Assembly: GCA_905478225.1 (NCBI GenBank)
Contig: CAJQHR010000022.1
Span: 1-51,229 of the forward strand
Reading direction: 5' to 3'
Source: an uncultured Crocinitomix sp.
GTDB lineage: Bacteria; Bacteroidota; Bacteroidia; Flavobacteriales_D; Crocinitomicaceae
DNA length: 51,229 nucleotides
Of this stretch, positions 16,214 to 27,008 are shown in pieces. Both the position numbers and the translations under genes were made by a program. The notes under the pieces are model-generated. The model ran no database searches. It was not told where the DNA came from and saw only the letters and a list, made by a program, of their open reading frames with translations. Numbering within the stretch: the first letter of the stretch is position 1; every line of letters begins with the position of its first letter.

Positions 16214-17842
16214 CTATAATTCAAAGCCATCCTCCTTCTCAATAAACGAGCGACTGTTGAACAACATAAAACCGTAACTCACTCCAAAACTATGTCCTCG
16301 AAATCCTTCAAATTTTGACTTTTTTACGAGGTTGTAGCCGTAGCTCAAATAAATATCCCAAATTCTTAAACCCACAGAAGGTAAAAAACCAACCCCCGTT
16401 GTTCCGCCATAGTTGGTAACAATAGACGGACTCAGCCTTACTTCAATCCAGCCAGCAGGATTTAAGGTGAAATCAAGAAAATATTCACCATAGGTATTAT
16501 TTAAAAAGTAGTGATTATAACCAAGACCCGCGCTAATCTCTGTTGTCCAAATCCGATTAATTCTTGTAACCGTTGCAGGATTAAAACCTAAACCGAAGCC
16601 AAGCTCCCCATTTCTACTCGCTGCATTAAAACGAAGGATGGATCCAAATTTTTCTTTTTTGAGAACGTCATATACTCGCGGACTTTTCATCAACTCTTCC
16701 TCATTGCGATTAAAAACTGATTCAAAAGGAACCAATTCATCCTTTACATAAGAACGGTTCCAATAATAGTCTTCTAAAATTCGATTTTGCCAAGCCTTCG
16801 TCAATAATACAACTTCTTCTTCCTTTTCATATTCCAACACCTCTGTTAAGGCATCAATGGCTTGGTAATAGTACTTTGTTCTTAATTCAATATTCTTCTC
16901 CAGTCTCCATTCACCATATCTTTCTATTCCAACAATAACATAATAATCATTCTGATCTAGAATGAATTTATTCGCGAATTCAGCATTACGATCTATCCAA
17001 TTTCCACGGCTCTCCAACTTTTTAATTTCAATCTGATTCAATTCATATTGGTCTAAGTACATTTGCAATTTCTCATTCTCGCCAATCAAACCTTTATCCT
17101 TTAATCGGACCAATTCATCCCAAATGTATTTCGGGAATTCGTCATCATATTCTTCACCATTAAACCGTTCGTATGAAACTGCATATGCCTGGTTAATAAG
17201 CCATGCTTTATAATGGTGATATTGTGGTTCTCTCGGATTTTCATCAATCAATTGATCACAGATTATTAGTGCGCTATCAATCGTATAAAACTCTAATACA
17301 AAATGCATTTGCTGAACCTGATTAATAACCTCCGAAGTATTTGATGTATCCATTGGAAAACGAGCGGGACAAGGATAATAAGGACGTGGATCGCAGGCAC
17401 AATCCTCATTTAAATAATAACGATAGTTTGAAGTTAGGCGACTTATTGTAGGCAAACCATAAGTCACCTTCATATCCCCTTCATATTGCATGCGCGTATC
17501 TTCTATGGCGAATGATTCGGAAAATGAGAATAGCGACACTCGATCTCCAAGGGGATTGATGAAATAATAATACTCTCCATCTTCAGAAACAGCCGCAACC
17601 GGATTATCAAATTGTGTGACTTGATATTTATAATACGTTTTCCATTTAAGAGGAGTAATTTCTATGCCATGTTCATCTATCAAGCCATACATCTTCACAC
17701 CAAAGATATTTTTACCGCTATAAAATTCAGCCTTCTGACCGAAACTAGTCGAAACCAATAATAGCGCTATGACGGAAAATACAACTCTCAATTTAATCAA
17801 CTTTCCAATCCGGACGGTTTGGTGTATAAGGCACACCAGCAA
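16214..17842 (-). CDS. exported hypothetical protein with possible outer-membrane domain
   Basis: The 542-residue protein has a signal peptide (core VVFSVIALLLVSTSFG). The ATG at 17842 lies 50 bases inside the upstream gene; a TTG giving LIKLRVVF is an alternative start close to that gene's stop. Residues 40-130 look like WG-type beta repeats (YGLIDEHGIEITPLKW). The centre (about 180-390) is helical, TPR-like (EPQYHHYKAWLINQAY) with many Glu/Lys. The last about 150 residues alternate aromatic and small residues (GLGFNPATVTRINRIW, YFLDFTLNPAGW), as in outer membrane beta-barrels. I do not recognise the family. It is coupled to the preceding BNR protein gene. Confidence 0.6.
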   Translation of the reverse strand: MLVCLIHQTVRIGKLIKLRVVFSVIALLLVSTSFGQKAEFYSGKNIFGVKMYGLIDEHGIEITPLKWKTYYKYQVTQFDNPVAAVSEDGEYYYFINPLGDRVSLFSFSESFAIEDTRMQYEGDMKVTYGLPTISRLTSNYRYYLNEDCACDPRPYYPCPARFPMDTSNTSEVINQVQQMHFVLEFYTIDSALIICDQLIDENPREPQYHHYKAWLINQAYAVSYERFNGEEYDDEFPKYIWDELVRLKDKGLIGENEKLQMYLDQYELNQIEIKKLESRGNWIDRNAEFANKFILDQNDYYVIVGIERYGEWRLEKNIELRTKYYYQAIDALTEVLEYEKEEEVVLLTKAWQNRILEDYYWNRSYVKDELVPFESVFNRNEEELMKSPRVYDVLKKEKFGSILRFNAASRNGELGFGLGFNPATVTRINRIWTTEISAGLGYNHYFLNNTYGEYFLDFTLNPAGWIEVRLSPSIVTNYGGTTGVGFLPSVGLRIWDIYLSYGYNLVKKSKFEGFRGHSFGVSYGFMLFNSRSFIEKEDGFEL

Positions 17843-20800
17843 TGTTCATCATCTTTTCAAGTTCGCCAACGCGCATTAACAACTCATTCACTTGAGTGCG
17901 AATTTGAGCATATTCTACTTTAGCTATTGCAAACTGGTCTTTTTGAGTTTCAGTTGCATTTGAAGTTGAATACCAAGATTGATAAACAATTGTTTCTAGC
18001 CTACCACCAGCGCTTGGTAATGTCTCCACATCTCTGTTTGATTTATGGTAATCTCCCCATAAGCTGATATTGATGTCATGTGTTAGTTTTTCAAGTGCTT
18101 TCACCTCTTCCATCCATTTGATGTTTGCATCTGGATATTGCTGAATGGCTGCTTTAATATGACTTAAAGTATTCTCAGTTTCTGTCAATTGATTTGACGT
18201 TCCTCTAATTCTTCGTCTCAATTCAGATAATTCAGTTTTAAACGCTAGGTTTTCTTCTGATTGTCTTGCCAGTGAAGAATTTTCGAGCGCTTTTACTTCA
18301 AATGACTCAGCGTCTGCAACTTTAGCAAGTACACCGTTATCACTTAAATACATTTCCACACTATAAGTCCCAGGCAATACTAATGGTCCTTGATCTGGAT
18401 TGCTATATCGTCCTACCGTACCTGAACTCTTTTTAATTGGATTGGTACTTGGGTAACGCAAATTCCAAGTGGTACGACTAATTCCCTCACTTGCTCCAGT
18501 TTTTAATTTTCGCACTTCATTACCGTTTTTATCTTTAATGACAAAAAGTAAATAAGCATCTTCGTATGTATCCTCTGCTACAAATTCGTCGTAGGTTGGA
18601 TAGTCGATATCGGTGCCAGCTTCCTTGGCTTTTTTCTCAGCTCCCCAACGTTGTTTTTTTGGAGATTTTGGTGCCGTTTTTAAATAATAAGTGAATGTTG
18701 CGCCAAATTCTGGATTAGGCGCGGCATAATGAGATGCGCCTTGTGATCCCGTACCTCTTAATCCGAGTGGATTCGATTCAACATATTCCAATGCAGTTTT
18801 TACTGGGAAAATATGAGCTGCTTTGTCTATTGTCTCTTTGTTTAATTCACGTAAAGGTGTATAATCATCTAACACATAAAATCCACGACCGAGAGTACCT
18901 AAAACTAAATCATTTTCTCTTCTTTGAATCGCGATATCACGCACTGCTATTGTTGGCAATCCAGCTGAAAGTTCAACCCACTTTTGTCCGCCATCTATGG
19001 TAAAACATACTCCAAATTCTGTTCCTGCAAATAGTAAGTTCGGATTTACATGATCTTCAGCAATTGAATAAACTGATCCACGTTCTGGCAGGTTACCCGC
19101 AATGCTTGTCCATGAATTTCCTTTATCTGTACTTTTTAAAAGATAAGGTTTAAAATCTCCCTTTTTATGATTATTGAATGCTGCGTAAACAGTTCCCTCA
19201 TCATGTTGAGATGGGATAAGCATGTTCACATACGTCATTGCAGGAACACCGGGGAAATTATCTTTCTTACTCCAAGTTGTTCCGCCATCCGTTGTCACTT
19301 GTACCAGTCCATCATCCGTACCCACATAAATAAGATCCTTATTCTTTGGGGACTCATCCATGGCTACAATATTTCCATAGATAGTCGTTGACTTATTCTT
19401 CATTACAGCATCTGGAGATTGGATTTCGCCCATAACTTTCATGGCATTCCGGTCCAATTGTCTGGTTAAATCAGGAGAAATAGTTTCCCATGAATTACCT
19501 CTATCTGTACTTTTAAAAACTCTGTTTGCCGCAAAATAAAGTGTTTTATTGTCATGGTTTGAAATAACCAAAGGTGCATCCCAGTTCCAACGGTATGCTT
19601 TTTCACCTTTACCTGGCATAGGTTGAATTCCAATTTTTTCACCGCTTTGTCTATCATAACGAACCAACCAACCATATTGTGCTTGCGCATAAACAATGTT
19701 TGGGTCAGCTGGATCAATTTGAGACTCAAATCCATCACCGCCATTGGTAATATACCAGTCCGAATTTTGAATTCCTGCATTATTAATTGTTCTAGAAGGA
19801 CCACCGAGTGAATTATTATCCTGCGTTCCGCCATAAACATTATAAAACGGCGCATCATTATCAACGGCTACTTTATAAAACTGAGTAATTGGTAAATTTT
19901 GTTTGTACTGCCAGGTCTGTGCATGATCCCAAGTTTCATAAAGTCCTCCATCACATCCAACAATCCAATGATCGGTGTTTTGAGGGTTCACCCACATGCA
20001 ATGATTATCAACATGTTTACTTGTTTCACCAGTCGCCTGGAACGTTTTTCCGCCATCTACAGAATGATGTAACCAGGTATTCAAACTAAAAATTTTGTCC
20101 TTATTAATCGGATCGCAATAAATTTCTTGATAATAGTTTCCACTTGTTTTATAAGCACCACGTTTCTCCCAACTTGCTCCTTTATTTGTAGAACGATAAA
20201 AACCTGCAGCTCCTTTCTGTGCCTCAACAATGGCATACACATAATTTGGATCTGCTGGTGAAACAGCCAAGCCAACACGACCCATTTTTCCAGAAGGCAA
20301 ACCACTTGTTAATTCAACCCAAGTTTTACCAGCATCTACAGATTTAAAAACAGCACTTTCTTCGCCACCACCTATATAAGTAAAAACATGTCTTCTTCTT
20401 TGATGAAATGAAGCATATAAAATATCAGGATTTGAAGGATCCATTACTAAATCAGCCGCACCAGTATTTTCTGAAACGGAATGAATTTGCTCCCAAGTCT
20501 CTCCGCCGTCTAGCGTTTTATAAACCCCACGATCCCCGCCTTCAGACCATAAAGGGCCATAAGTTGCCACATAAACGTGATTTGAATTCCTAGGATCAAC
20601 AATGATTTTTGAAATATGCTCTGAGGTTTTTAGCCCCATGTTTTTCCATGAGTTTCCACCATCTAATGATTTATACACACCATCTCCATAAGCTACCGAA
20701 CGCTGATTATTATTTTCGCCAGTTCCTACCCAAACTGTTGCAGATTGATTTGGGTCAATTGTTACGCAACCAATTGAATAAGATGATTGACCATCAAATA

Positions 20801-21077
20801 TTGGATTGAAAGTCGTTCCATGATTCGTTGTTTTCCATACTCCACCAGATGCTACTGCCAAATAATACTCGTTTGGATTATCGGGGTTTACCGCCATGTC
20901 CGCTATTCGACCTGCGGTAAGAGCAGGACCGATATTTCTCCAACTCAGTCCTGAAACCAGTCCTGAATTAATGAGTTCCTTTTTTTCTTCCGTGACTTTA
21001 TCCTTGTCCTTTTTTTGAGCAATTGAAGGAATTGCCATTAACATTAAAGTGATACCTACTAATAGTTTTTTCATCAT
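17793..21077 (-). CDS. large BNR/sortilin-type beta-propeller protein, exported
   Basis: The 1094-residue protein has a signal peptide (LLVGITLMLMAIPSIAQ) and two large beta-propellers built from BNR/VPS10-like repeats, recognised by recurring units such as GVWKTTNHGTTF, GVYKSLDGGNSW, AVFKSVDAGKTW, RVFKSTDRGNSW and LLKSTDKGNSW up to about residue 700. A later Ig-like segment (about 780-920) and a helical end with coiled-coil-like stretches (SEENLAFKTELSELRRRIR) complete it. Proteins of this architecture are often annotated as glycosyl hydrolases, but I see no catalytic residues to support that. It probably works in the periplasm or at the surface. The next gene overlaps its last 50 bases. Confidence 0.8.
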   Translation of the reverse strand: MMKKLLVGITLMLMAIPSIAQKKDKDKVTEEKKELINSGLVSGLSWRNIGPALTAGRIADMAVNPDNPNEYYLAVASGGVWKTTNHGTTFNPIFDGQSSYSIGCVTIDPNQSATVWVGTGENNNQRSVAYGDGVYKSLDGGNSWKNMGLKTSEHISKIIVDPRNSNHVYVATYGPLWSEGGDRGVYKTLDGGETWEQIHSVSENTGAADLVMDPSNPDILYASFHQRRRHVFTYIGGGEESAVFKSVDAGKTWVELTSGLPSGKMGRVGLAVSPADPNYVYAIVEAQKGAAGFYRSTNKGASWEKRGAYKTSGNYYQEIYCDPINKDKIFSLNTWLHHSVDGGKTFQATGETSKHVDNHCMWVNPQNTDHWIVGCDGGLYETWDHAQTWQYKQNLPITQFYKVAVDNDAPFYNVYGGTQDNNSLGGPSRTINNAGIQNSDWYITNGGDGFESQIDPADPNIVYAQAQYGWLVRYDRQSGEKIGIQPMPGKGEKAYRWNWDAPLVISNHDNKTLYFAANRVFKSTDRGNSWETISPDLTRQLDRNAMKVMGEIQSPDAVMKNKSTTIYGNIVAMDESPKNKDLIYVGTDDGLVQVTTDGGTTWSKKDNFPGVPAMTYVNMLIPSQHDEGTVYAAFNNHKKGDFKPYLLKSTDKGNSWTSIAGNLPERGSVYSIAEDHVNPNLLFAGTEFGVCFTIDGGQKWVELSAGLPTIAVRDIAIQRRENDLVLGTLGRGFYVLDDYTPLRELNKETIDKAAHIFPVKTALEYVESNPLGLRGTGSQGASHYAAPNPEFGATFTYYLKTAPKSPKKQRWGAEKKAKEAGTDIDYPTYDEFVAEDTYEDAYLLFVIKDKNGNEVRKLKTGASEGISRTTWNLRYPSTNPIKKSSGTVGRYSNPDQGPLVLPGTYSVEMYLSDNGVLAKVADAESFEVKALENSSLARQSEENLAFKTELSELRRRIRGTSNQLTETENTLSHIKAAIQQYPDANIKWMEEVKALEKLTHDINISLWGDYHKSNRDVETLPSAGGRLETIVYQSWYSTSNATETQKDQFAIAKVEYAQIRTQVNELLMRVGELEKMMNIAGVPYTPNRPDWKVD

Positions 21078-21240
21078 GTTTAATTCAATTAGGTTGAACT
21101 CTTTTGGGGTTTGCCTTACACCATTTAATAGTACAAATTAAAATCGGAGAATAAAGCGACATAAATTTACCTAAAAATAAATGTTACTTGACGGTTTTAG
21201 CCAATAAATGGGATAAATGCGCTATAATTAATATCAACGG

Positions 21241-24200
21241 TTACTCAATAACGAGCTTTTCAGTAAATACCAATTCACCAACTTGGAGTTTGACATGATA
21301 GACGCCTTCAGCCAAATGGGCAATTGAAACACGTTTATTCGTTGCAAAATTCAAGGAGCTTTGAGAAAGCACTTGCCGGCCTTGCGCATCATATAAAACC
21401 AAAGCGAAATTTTCATGGCTTAAAATAGACGTATTTATTTCAATAAACTCTTGTGCGGGATTCGGATAAAGTGAAATTTGAAATTCATCCAATTCTGAAA
21501 TTCCATCAGCCTCACGTACTTTTATAATTGTCGAACTAGTGTCATTTGGACAATCTCCGTTGATGGCTATTAACGAGACTAAAAAATCTCCCACGGCCTC
21601 GTAAGTATGCCACGGCGATTCGTCAGTAGAGAAAGCACCATCTCCAAATGTCCAATAATAACCATCAGCATTAAGTGAATTATTCTCAAAAGTGACCAAT
21701 CCATCATCTAACAACACCACGTAAATACTCGGATCAAAAAGCGCCGTAGGCGGATCATCTAATTCAACAAAAACATTTTGCACCAAAGTATCCTCTCCTC
21801 CCGGACCAATAGCGACAAGTGTCACTGGATAAATACCTGTAATTGGGAACTGCACATATGGATTTATTTCTGTAGAATAATCAGGCGTTCCACCAGGAAT
21901 AAACCATTCATAACTCAAGGCATCAGTACTGCCATTTTCTAACTGAATAGAATCTAACCCACACAGGTTTGTATGCTCGGCAATAAATTCGGAAATAGGC
22001 TCTTCGGTAGGTTCAATCAGCAACTGACCATTAGAATAAATCGTGTCAGACAATAAGCCTGCGCCATTCTCGGCCATAACTGCGAAATAATAAGTTTCTC
22101 CTAAAGTCAGTGAAAGACCAGTATGGATGACCGTGTCGGCATACCAATTATCTGTCCAATCCACAACATCTGTGGCGCCCGCTGAAGTACCAATGGCATA
22201 CCAGTAACGCGCCAATCCGGAATTGGGATCTGATGCCGCGCCCCAATTCGCTTCGAGTTCAGTATTGGATGTTGTGGTGGAAATATCTGCCGCCTCACCG
22301 TCATTCAGATATGGAATACTTAATGGTGGTGTCCAATCTATATCTGCCAATTGCTCGGCAATGGTTGAAACATTAGATGCCGAATCAATAACAATTGATT
22401 TAATTTTTGCGGCCGGGCTATACGAATCTTCATTTTGATAACGTGCATCTCCGGCTGGTCCAACTGCTATCAACTCCTCCACTGCTCTATTGTGATAAAC
22501 TTTAAAATTATTGACGTTATAAACTGAGCTACCCGAGCGGAATGAAACCGAATTACCTTCAGTATATGGACTATCGTCTACCCAAGAAATGGCATGCATA
22601 TTATTGACCCACACATGAACTTCACCTGAAATTTTATCATAAACGGTTTTAAAATCATACCAAGTATCCGCACTAAATGTATAATCTGCTTCAATAGCGA
22701 GGGTAAATTCATCATCCACTACTTTATAAATTTGAATCTTATCATCATCCTCTCTAAACCAAACAAAATATGAGTTTCCTCGATTCACTAAAGTAGGATC
22801 GTCACACATAAAATGCAGTCCCGCTCTCTTATTATCTCCTACACCACTCATTCTGCCCGACCAATGATATAAGAAATTATCGGCGTCATCTTGATTTAAC
22901 TCGGCGTGAATATTCGTATTATAAATGGCCTCATCCGTCTGTTGCAAAGTGTTGTCAGAAATTATCCATGTTCCTGTTTCATTTGTCCAATCCGGATGGA
23001 TAACATCATCAAAATTATCAGAGAAAAAACCACGATTATCGTTCGCTCGCCAATCAACACCATTATAATCTATGACTTGATAAAACTTATAATCAATTCC
23101 TGAACCTCCAGTATCATCCAAATCTGTAAATCCCGTTAAAAAATTCATGGTATACCAATCATTTTCTAATATTACTTCGGTATATGGCGCCAAGTCATCT
23201 CCTTCACCATCTCCTTCTATTGAGGTCCATTCAATTTCCCAGCCGTCGTCATTGGTATTGCAATCAGACCTAAATTCGATTAAAACACTTCCACCAGAAG
23301 CTGTGATAATATCAGGAATTTCATCTCCCGTATATTCTCCAATCAACGGAGCATCAAAATCTTCGCCATCATAGATGTAGAGGTAATCCCAATCTAACTC
23401 TAAACTAAAGCTGATGATATTCAACGTGATAGAAACGGCATCAGCAGGTTGAATGAGGTATAAAAAACGTTCATCATCATCATAATTCTCAGCTGCTCCA
23501 CCTGAATCGAATAAAACACCTGTAGGCGAAGTATAAACCGTTGTTTCTGGGTCGTTATTAATGAGCTGGTAATAATGTTCCCAATCCCAATTAATTCCAG
23601 GATCTGTATGAGATGCCCCAGGAAAATGTTGATGGCCTTTAATTCTTGTACAAGCGCCTAATGTCAATGTTCCAGCCGTGGCAGGTCCTTTATAAGTTCG
23701 CAAAGGGTTTATTCCGTAACCACTTTCGGTAATGTCGCGCACTAAATTGGCAGAACCTACATACATGGCTTCGGTATACCAAACGGGATCGTCCACATAC
23801 CCCTCATGCTCAATACCAATTGTATACGGATTTTCAGAACCAACATGCCATCCTTTATCTTCCTCTAATAACATTTGAGTTATTTGTCCGTCAGAAGAGC
23901 GTGCGACATAATGATAAGAAACATTTGAGGCACAATTTTGCGCCCAAGAAATTGCTCCTGCATAAGAACCTTGAATAGTGTGAATCGTTACCGCCGAGAT
24001 CGAAACCCCAGCACGACTGCTATAATTACACGGAGGTGCCGCATTCCAAATTGCGGGTCCATATTCATCTGATCGATTAATTTTTCTGAATTTCCGAAGT
24101 CCATCATCAATGACTTCGTGATCAGAAATGAAAACTGTTTCACTTGATAAAACCCCATAATTCTCTGCCCCATAAATAACCCCCAAGTCAATTCCTCTAG

Positions 24201-24744
24201 CGGGAAGATCGAAGATTGATTGATAGGTTTCATTATTCATAAATTGAAACACCTCATACGTAAAGCAACTCAAAGCAAAATCACTTGCGGCATTTTTGCT
24301 CCATGGAATTTCAGAAAGTGTTTTTAAGACTTGATCATGCCCTTTAAAATCTTCGGTTGCAACGGATTTGCGTTCCATAATTTTGCTATAGGCAGCAGCA
24401 TATGCCATAATATTAACACCCGAATTAGTTTTAATATCGTTAATTGTATAACCTGACAAACCAGAAATGTAGTTGAGATTATCGTTAAAATATCCCTGCC
24501 CATTTTCAGTTAAGCCCATTACCCCCTTTACCTGTGGAATGCCTGAGCAACCGGCATTATTTCCAGAAAGATGCCGCATTCGAGTTTGAGCAAAAGCCAC
24601 ACCTTCTAATAAACCGCTGGGAATGTTGGGATAAGCTGTATAGGCCGCTTCAAAATCCTCGGCGAAACGTGTGCCATCAATTTCTTGCGAAAATGAATGA
24701 ATTCCAATAAAAAATAATAGGAGTGTATAAATACTTTTAAGCAT
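21241..24744 (-). CDS. secreted multidomain peptidoglycan hydrolase, T9SS cargo
   Basis: The 1167-residue protein begins with a signal peptide (LLLFFIGIHSFSQ). Residues 30-180 look like a helical lysozyme-type or binding region (PSGLLEGVAFAQTRM). Residues 245-395 form a zinc amidase_2/PGRP domain with His255 (AVTIHTIQG), His371/His373 (KGHQHFPG) and Asp381 (SHTDPG), cleaving the MurNAc-alanine bond. Residues 403-512 are a CUB domain (WDYLYIYDGEDFDAPLIGEY). A laminin-G-like stretch (about 575-735), a fibronectin III-like domain (about 790-890) and two PKD domains (about 920-1080) follow. The end, ISLYPNPAQEFIEI ... HVKLQVGELVFTEKLVIE, is a type A T9SS sorting domain, so it is exported across the outer membrane, perhaps to attack other bacteria or remodel the cell's own wall. 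Confidence 0.85.
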   Translation of the reverse strand: MLKSIYTLLLFFIGIHSFSQEIDGTRFAEDFEAAYTAYPNIPSGLLEGVAFAQTRMRHLSGNNAGCSGIPQVKGVMGLTENGQGYFNDNLNYISGLSGYTINDIKTNSGVNIMAYAAAYSKIMERKSVATEDFKGHDQVLKTLSEIPWSKNAASDFALSCFTYEVFQFMNNETYQSIFDLPARGIDLGVIYGAENYGVLSSETVFISDHEVIDDGLRKFRKINRSDEYGPAIWNAAPPCNYSSRAGVSISAVTIHTIQGSYAGAISWAQNCASNVSYHYVARSSDGQITQMLLEEDKGWHVGSENPYTIGIEHEGYVDDPVWYTEAMYVGSANLVRDITESGYGINPLRTYKGPATAGTLTLGACTRIKGHQHFPGASHTDPGINWDWEHYYQLINNDPETTVYTSPTGVLFDSGGAAENYDDDERFLYLIQPADAVSITLNIISFSLELDWDYLYIYDGEDFDAPLIGEYTGDEIPDIITASGGSVLIEFRSDCNTNDDGWEIEWTSIEGDGEGDDLAPYTEVILENDWYTMNFLTGFTDLDDTGGSGIDYKFYQVIDYNGVDWRANDNRGFFSDNFDDVIHPDWTNETGTWIISDNTLQQTDEAIYNTNIHAELNQDDADNFLYHWSGRMSGVGDNKRAGLHFMCDDPTLVNRGNSYFVWFREDDDKIQIYKVVDDEFTLAIEADYTFSADTWYDFKTVYDKISGEVHVWVNNMHAISWVDDSPYTEGNSVSFRSGSSVYNVNNFKVYHNRAVEELIAVGPAGDARYQNEDSYSPAAKIKSIVIDSASNVSTIAEQLADIDWTPPLSIPYLNDGEAADISTTTSNTELEANWGAASDPNSGLARYWYAIGTSAGATDVVDWTDNWYADTVIHTGLSLTLGETYYFAVMAENGAGLLSDTIYSNGQLLIEPTEEPISEFIAEHTNLCGLDSIQLENGSTDALSYEWFIPGGTPDYSTEINPYVQFPITGIYPVTLVAIGPGGEDTLVQNVFVELDDPPTALFDPSIYVVLLDDGLVTFENNSLNADGYYWTFGDGAFSTDESPWHTYEAVGDFLVSLIAINGDCPNDTSSTIIKVREADGISELDEFQISLYPNPAQEFIEINTSILSHENFALVLYDAQGRQVLSQSSLNFATNKRVSIAHLAEGVYHVKLQVGELVFTEKLVIE

Positions 24745-24827
24745 GGTTTGTCAATTGGTCTTCTAAAAGTAGTGAAAATAGAAACTGAAATTGATAAAAA
24801 AAGTATAAAATCTACTCGATTACTTGG

Positions 24828-26966
24828 CTAATATGCTCCATTAAATTTGCGTATAAACCACTCTACTGAAAGGAGTAAAACGATTAAGGCGAAGAGCCAT
24901 TTATAGTCAATCAAGTCGTCAAATTCTTTTTCTTGATAGACCACGGTGACCATGTCATCACGCTTATCAATATTGTTTTGAAGTTTTTCAATCTCATTAG
25001 GAAAAAAGAATTCACCGCCAGAATTTGAAGCAATCGTCTTCAATATTCTATGATTGGCTACCGTGTTTAAATATTCAATTTTTATTTCACGAACTAGGAA
25101 TGTTCCCTTTTTAGAATAACGCTGTTCCTGGAAAACCGTTGATGCCGACCAAGAATAAACCCCTTGTTTCAATCTACCCAAATCCAATTGATACGCGTTA
25201 GCCGTTTTCACAAAAAATGATTCAAATTCGTCTCCCTCTTCATTTGAAAACTGAAAACTAACTTCAGGTTCATTCACCAAATCGAAAGATTTATTGTAAA
25301 GCTCGGCCTTAACGACTACTGCTTCGTTTTCGGTATACTCATTTTTTAAATGAATTTTAAACGGATCTTTATTCTCCTTCACCGCCAAGTAGGTAATGAT
25401 CTTTCCAAAAAAGTCACTAAAAATAATGGTGCTTTTATTTTTCATTTGGTCATACAAACGCCATCTCCAAATCCCCTCACCCATAATGACCCCAAAGCGG
25501 CTATCTTGTTTTTGAGAAAAATAAATAAGCGGTTTGTCCAATGAAATATTACCCACGCGTTGATATGATAAAACTTCCATGGCATCACTAAATTTATAAT
25601 TACCAAAAGGTGCTTGAAGTGGCGGTGCACTTGAAAACAATTGAATACTCGCCGGAGACACTAAGATCTCTTTATAGTTCGGGTTATGTGCAAAACCAAC
25701 CTCTTCAAGATCAGTGCTTGAACCCGTATAGCCTACTTTTAATCGCTCAAGTGCTTTCATATTGGATTGGGCACCCAGTATAAATAATACAGGTCCTTCT
25801 CCATTCTCAATGTACTTATTAAGTGCAGCACTTTTGTCATCATAGTTATGCACAATCACTAAATCGTAAGGCGATAAATCATCTACCTTATCAATCTTTT
25901 TCACATCCACCTCATAATTTTTATTGTTGTCAATTACAAAACGAAGCGCTCCTACATCAGGATGTGGGGCTTGAGTTGCTATAAGAATTTTTTGGCGTCC
26001 ATCAATGACCTCAATGTAAAAGTTTGCGGAATTATTTTTGGTGCTGTATTCATTTTCCACGGCGCTAACTTCTGCCCTAAATTTTCTGAAACCAATGCGG
26101 TTAGCCGTCATGATAAATTGGATTTTCACTTGATCTTCATCTCCAGTAAAACTAATGCGTTCTTGCTTTACAACAGTGTTGCCGTCGTAAATTGTTACGG
26201 CTATATTTTCACTTTTGCACAACGATTCAGAAATTGAAACTTCCACGGGGAATTGATTCCCTAAAAACGCTATTTCATTATGGTTAACACGGTCAATACG
26301 GACATCTTTAACCAAACTTGTATCGCCCAAAGCAATGGTAAAAATGGGCAAGAAGCTTTTACGAGCAATGGCATAAAGTGGATTTGCTCCCGTATTATAG
26401 ATACCATCAGATGCTAAAACAATACCGCCAATGTTTCGATTGGTATACTGATCATAGATGCCATTGAATATAGCGGAAATGTCTGTGGATTTTCCACTAT
26501 AATTAGCCGTAAATCCAGGTGAAATATTGGTAGAAAAATCGTAATTAATTACTTCAAACTCCGCTTCCATTTGAGTTGAAAACTTGGATAAGTTATCGAT
26601 ATATTCTGTTTGATAGTAAGTTGAATCCTTTGACAAAAGTACCGAAGCTGAATTGTCATTCACCAGAAAAAGGAGCGGTTTTTCTTTCCGTTCTGTGAAG
26701 TTTTCGATAATGATTCCTAACAGCAGAATTGCGATAACAAAAACAGCAACAAATCTAAACGCGGCTAGCATCCACTTCACCCAAGAACGCACCTCTTCTA
26801 GGAGCTGATCTTTTCGATAAAGGATAAAAGCATAGATGAATGCAATGAGCGCTGCAACTAAAACCCATATGGGATGATATGTATATAAGAAATCCAAGGG
26901 ATTATTTCTGCTAAAATTAATCAAATTGTTTTTTATGAATGCAATTATTTTGTTTTTCCCTTTCAT
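24828..26966 (-). CDS. membrane-anchored VWA-domain protein
   Basis: The 712-residue protein has two N-terminal membrane segments (IWVLVAALIAFIYAFIL and FRFVAVFVIAILLLGIII), a von Willebrand A-type domain beginning LLFLVNDNSAS with a DxSxS-like metal site, GGIVLASDGIYNTG as the second VWA motif, a glutamine amidotransferase-like region (about 320-420, with KILIATQAPHPDV and DLVIVHNYDD), a beta-rich segment and a final membrane helix (WLFALIVLLLSVEWFIRKF). Such proteins sit next to Bat aerotolerance genes in some Bacteroidota, but here it is alone. It starts 42 bases from a divergent gene. Its function is unknown. Confidence 0.75.
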   Translation of the reverse strand: MKGKNKIIAFIKNNLINFSRNNPLDFLYTYHPIWVLVAALIAFIYAFILYRKDQLLEEVRSWVKWMLAAFRFVAVFVIAILLLGIIIENFTERKEKPLLFLVNDNSASVLLSKDSTYYQTEYIDNLSKFSTQMEAEFEVINYDFSTNISPGFTANYSGKSTDISAIFNGIYDQYTNRNIGGIVLASDGIYNTGANPLYAIARKSFLPIFTIALGDTSLVKDVRIDRVNHNEIAFLGNQFPVEVSISESLCKSENIAVTIYDGNTVVKQERISFTGDEDQVKIQFIMTANRIGFRKFRAEVSAVENEYSTKNNSANFYIEVIDGRQKILIATQAPHPDVGALRFVIDNNKNYEVDVKKIDKVDDLSPYDLVIVHNYDDKSAALNKYIENGEGPVLFILGAQSNMKALERLKVGYTGSSTDLEEVGFAHNPNYKEILVSPASIQLFSSAPPLQAPFGNYKFSDAMEVLSYQRVGNISLDKPLIYFSQKQDSRFGVIMGEGIWRWRLYDQMKNKSTIIFSDFFGKIITYLAVKENKDPFKIHLKNEYTENEAVVVKAELYNKSFDLVNEPEVSFQFSNEEGDEFESFFVKTANAYQLDLGRLKQGVYSWSASTVFQEQRYSKKGTFLVREIKIEYLNTVANHRILKTIASNSGGEFFFPNEIEKLQNNIDKRDDMVTVVYQEKEFDDLIDYKWLFALIVLLLSVEWFIRKFNGAY

Positions 26967-27008
26967 ATTGATTCAGCATTCGTATTTTTATCCAAATTTC
27001 AATTTGAA

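Noticed and set aside
19466-19864. Minus-strand 132-residue ORF within the BNR propeller gene
   Set aside because: It is an out-of-frame reading of a repeat-rich gene, with Met/Ile/His-rich composition unlike real proteins.
17793-21077. Glycosyl hydrolase assignment for the BNR protein
   Set aside because: Only propeller repeats are visible; no catalytic acid/base residues of a hydrolase family could be pointed to.
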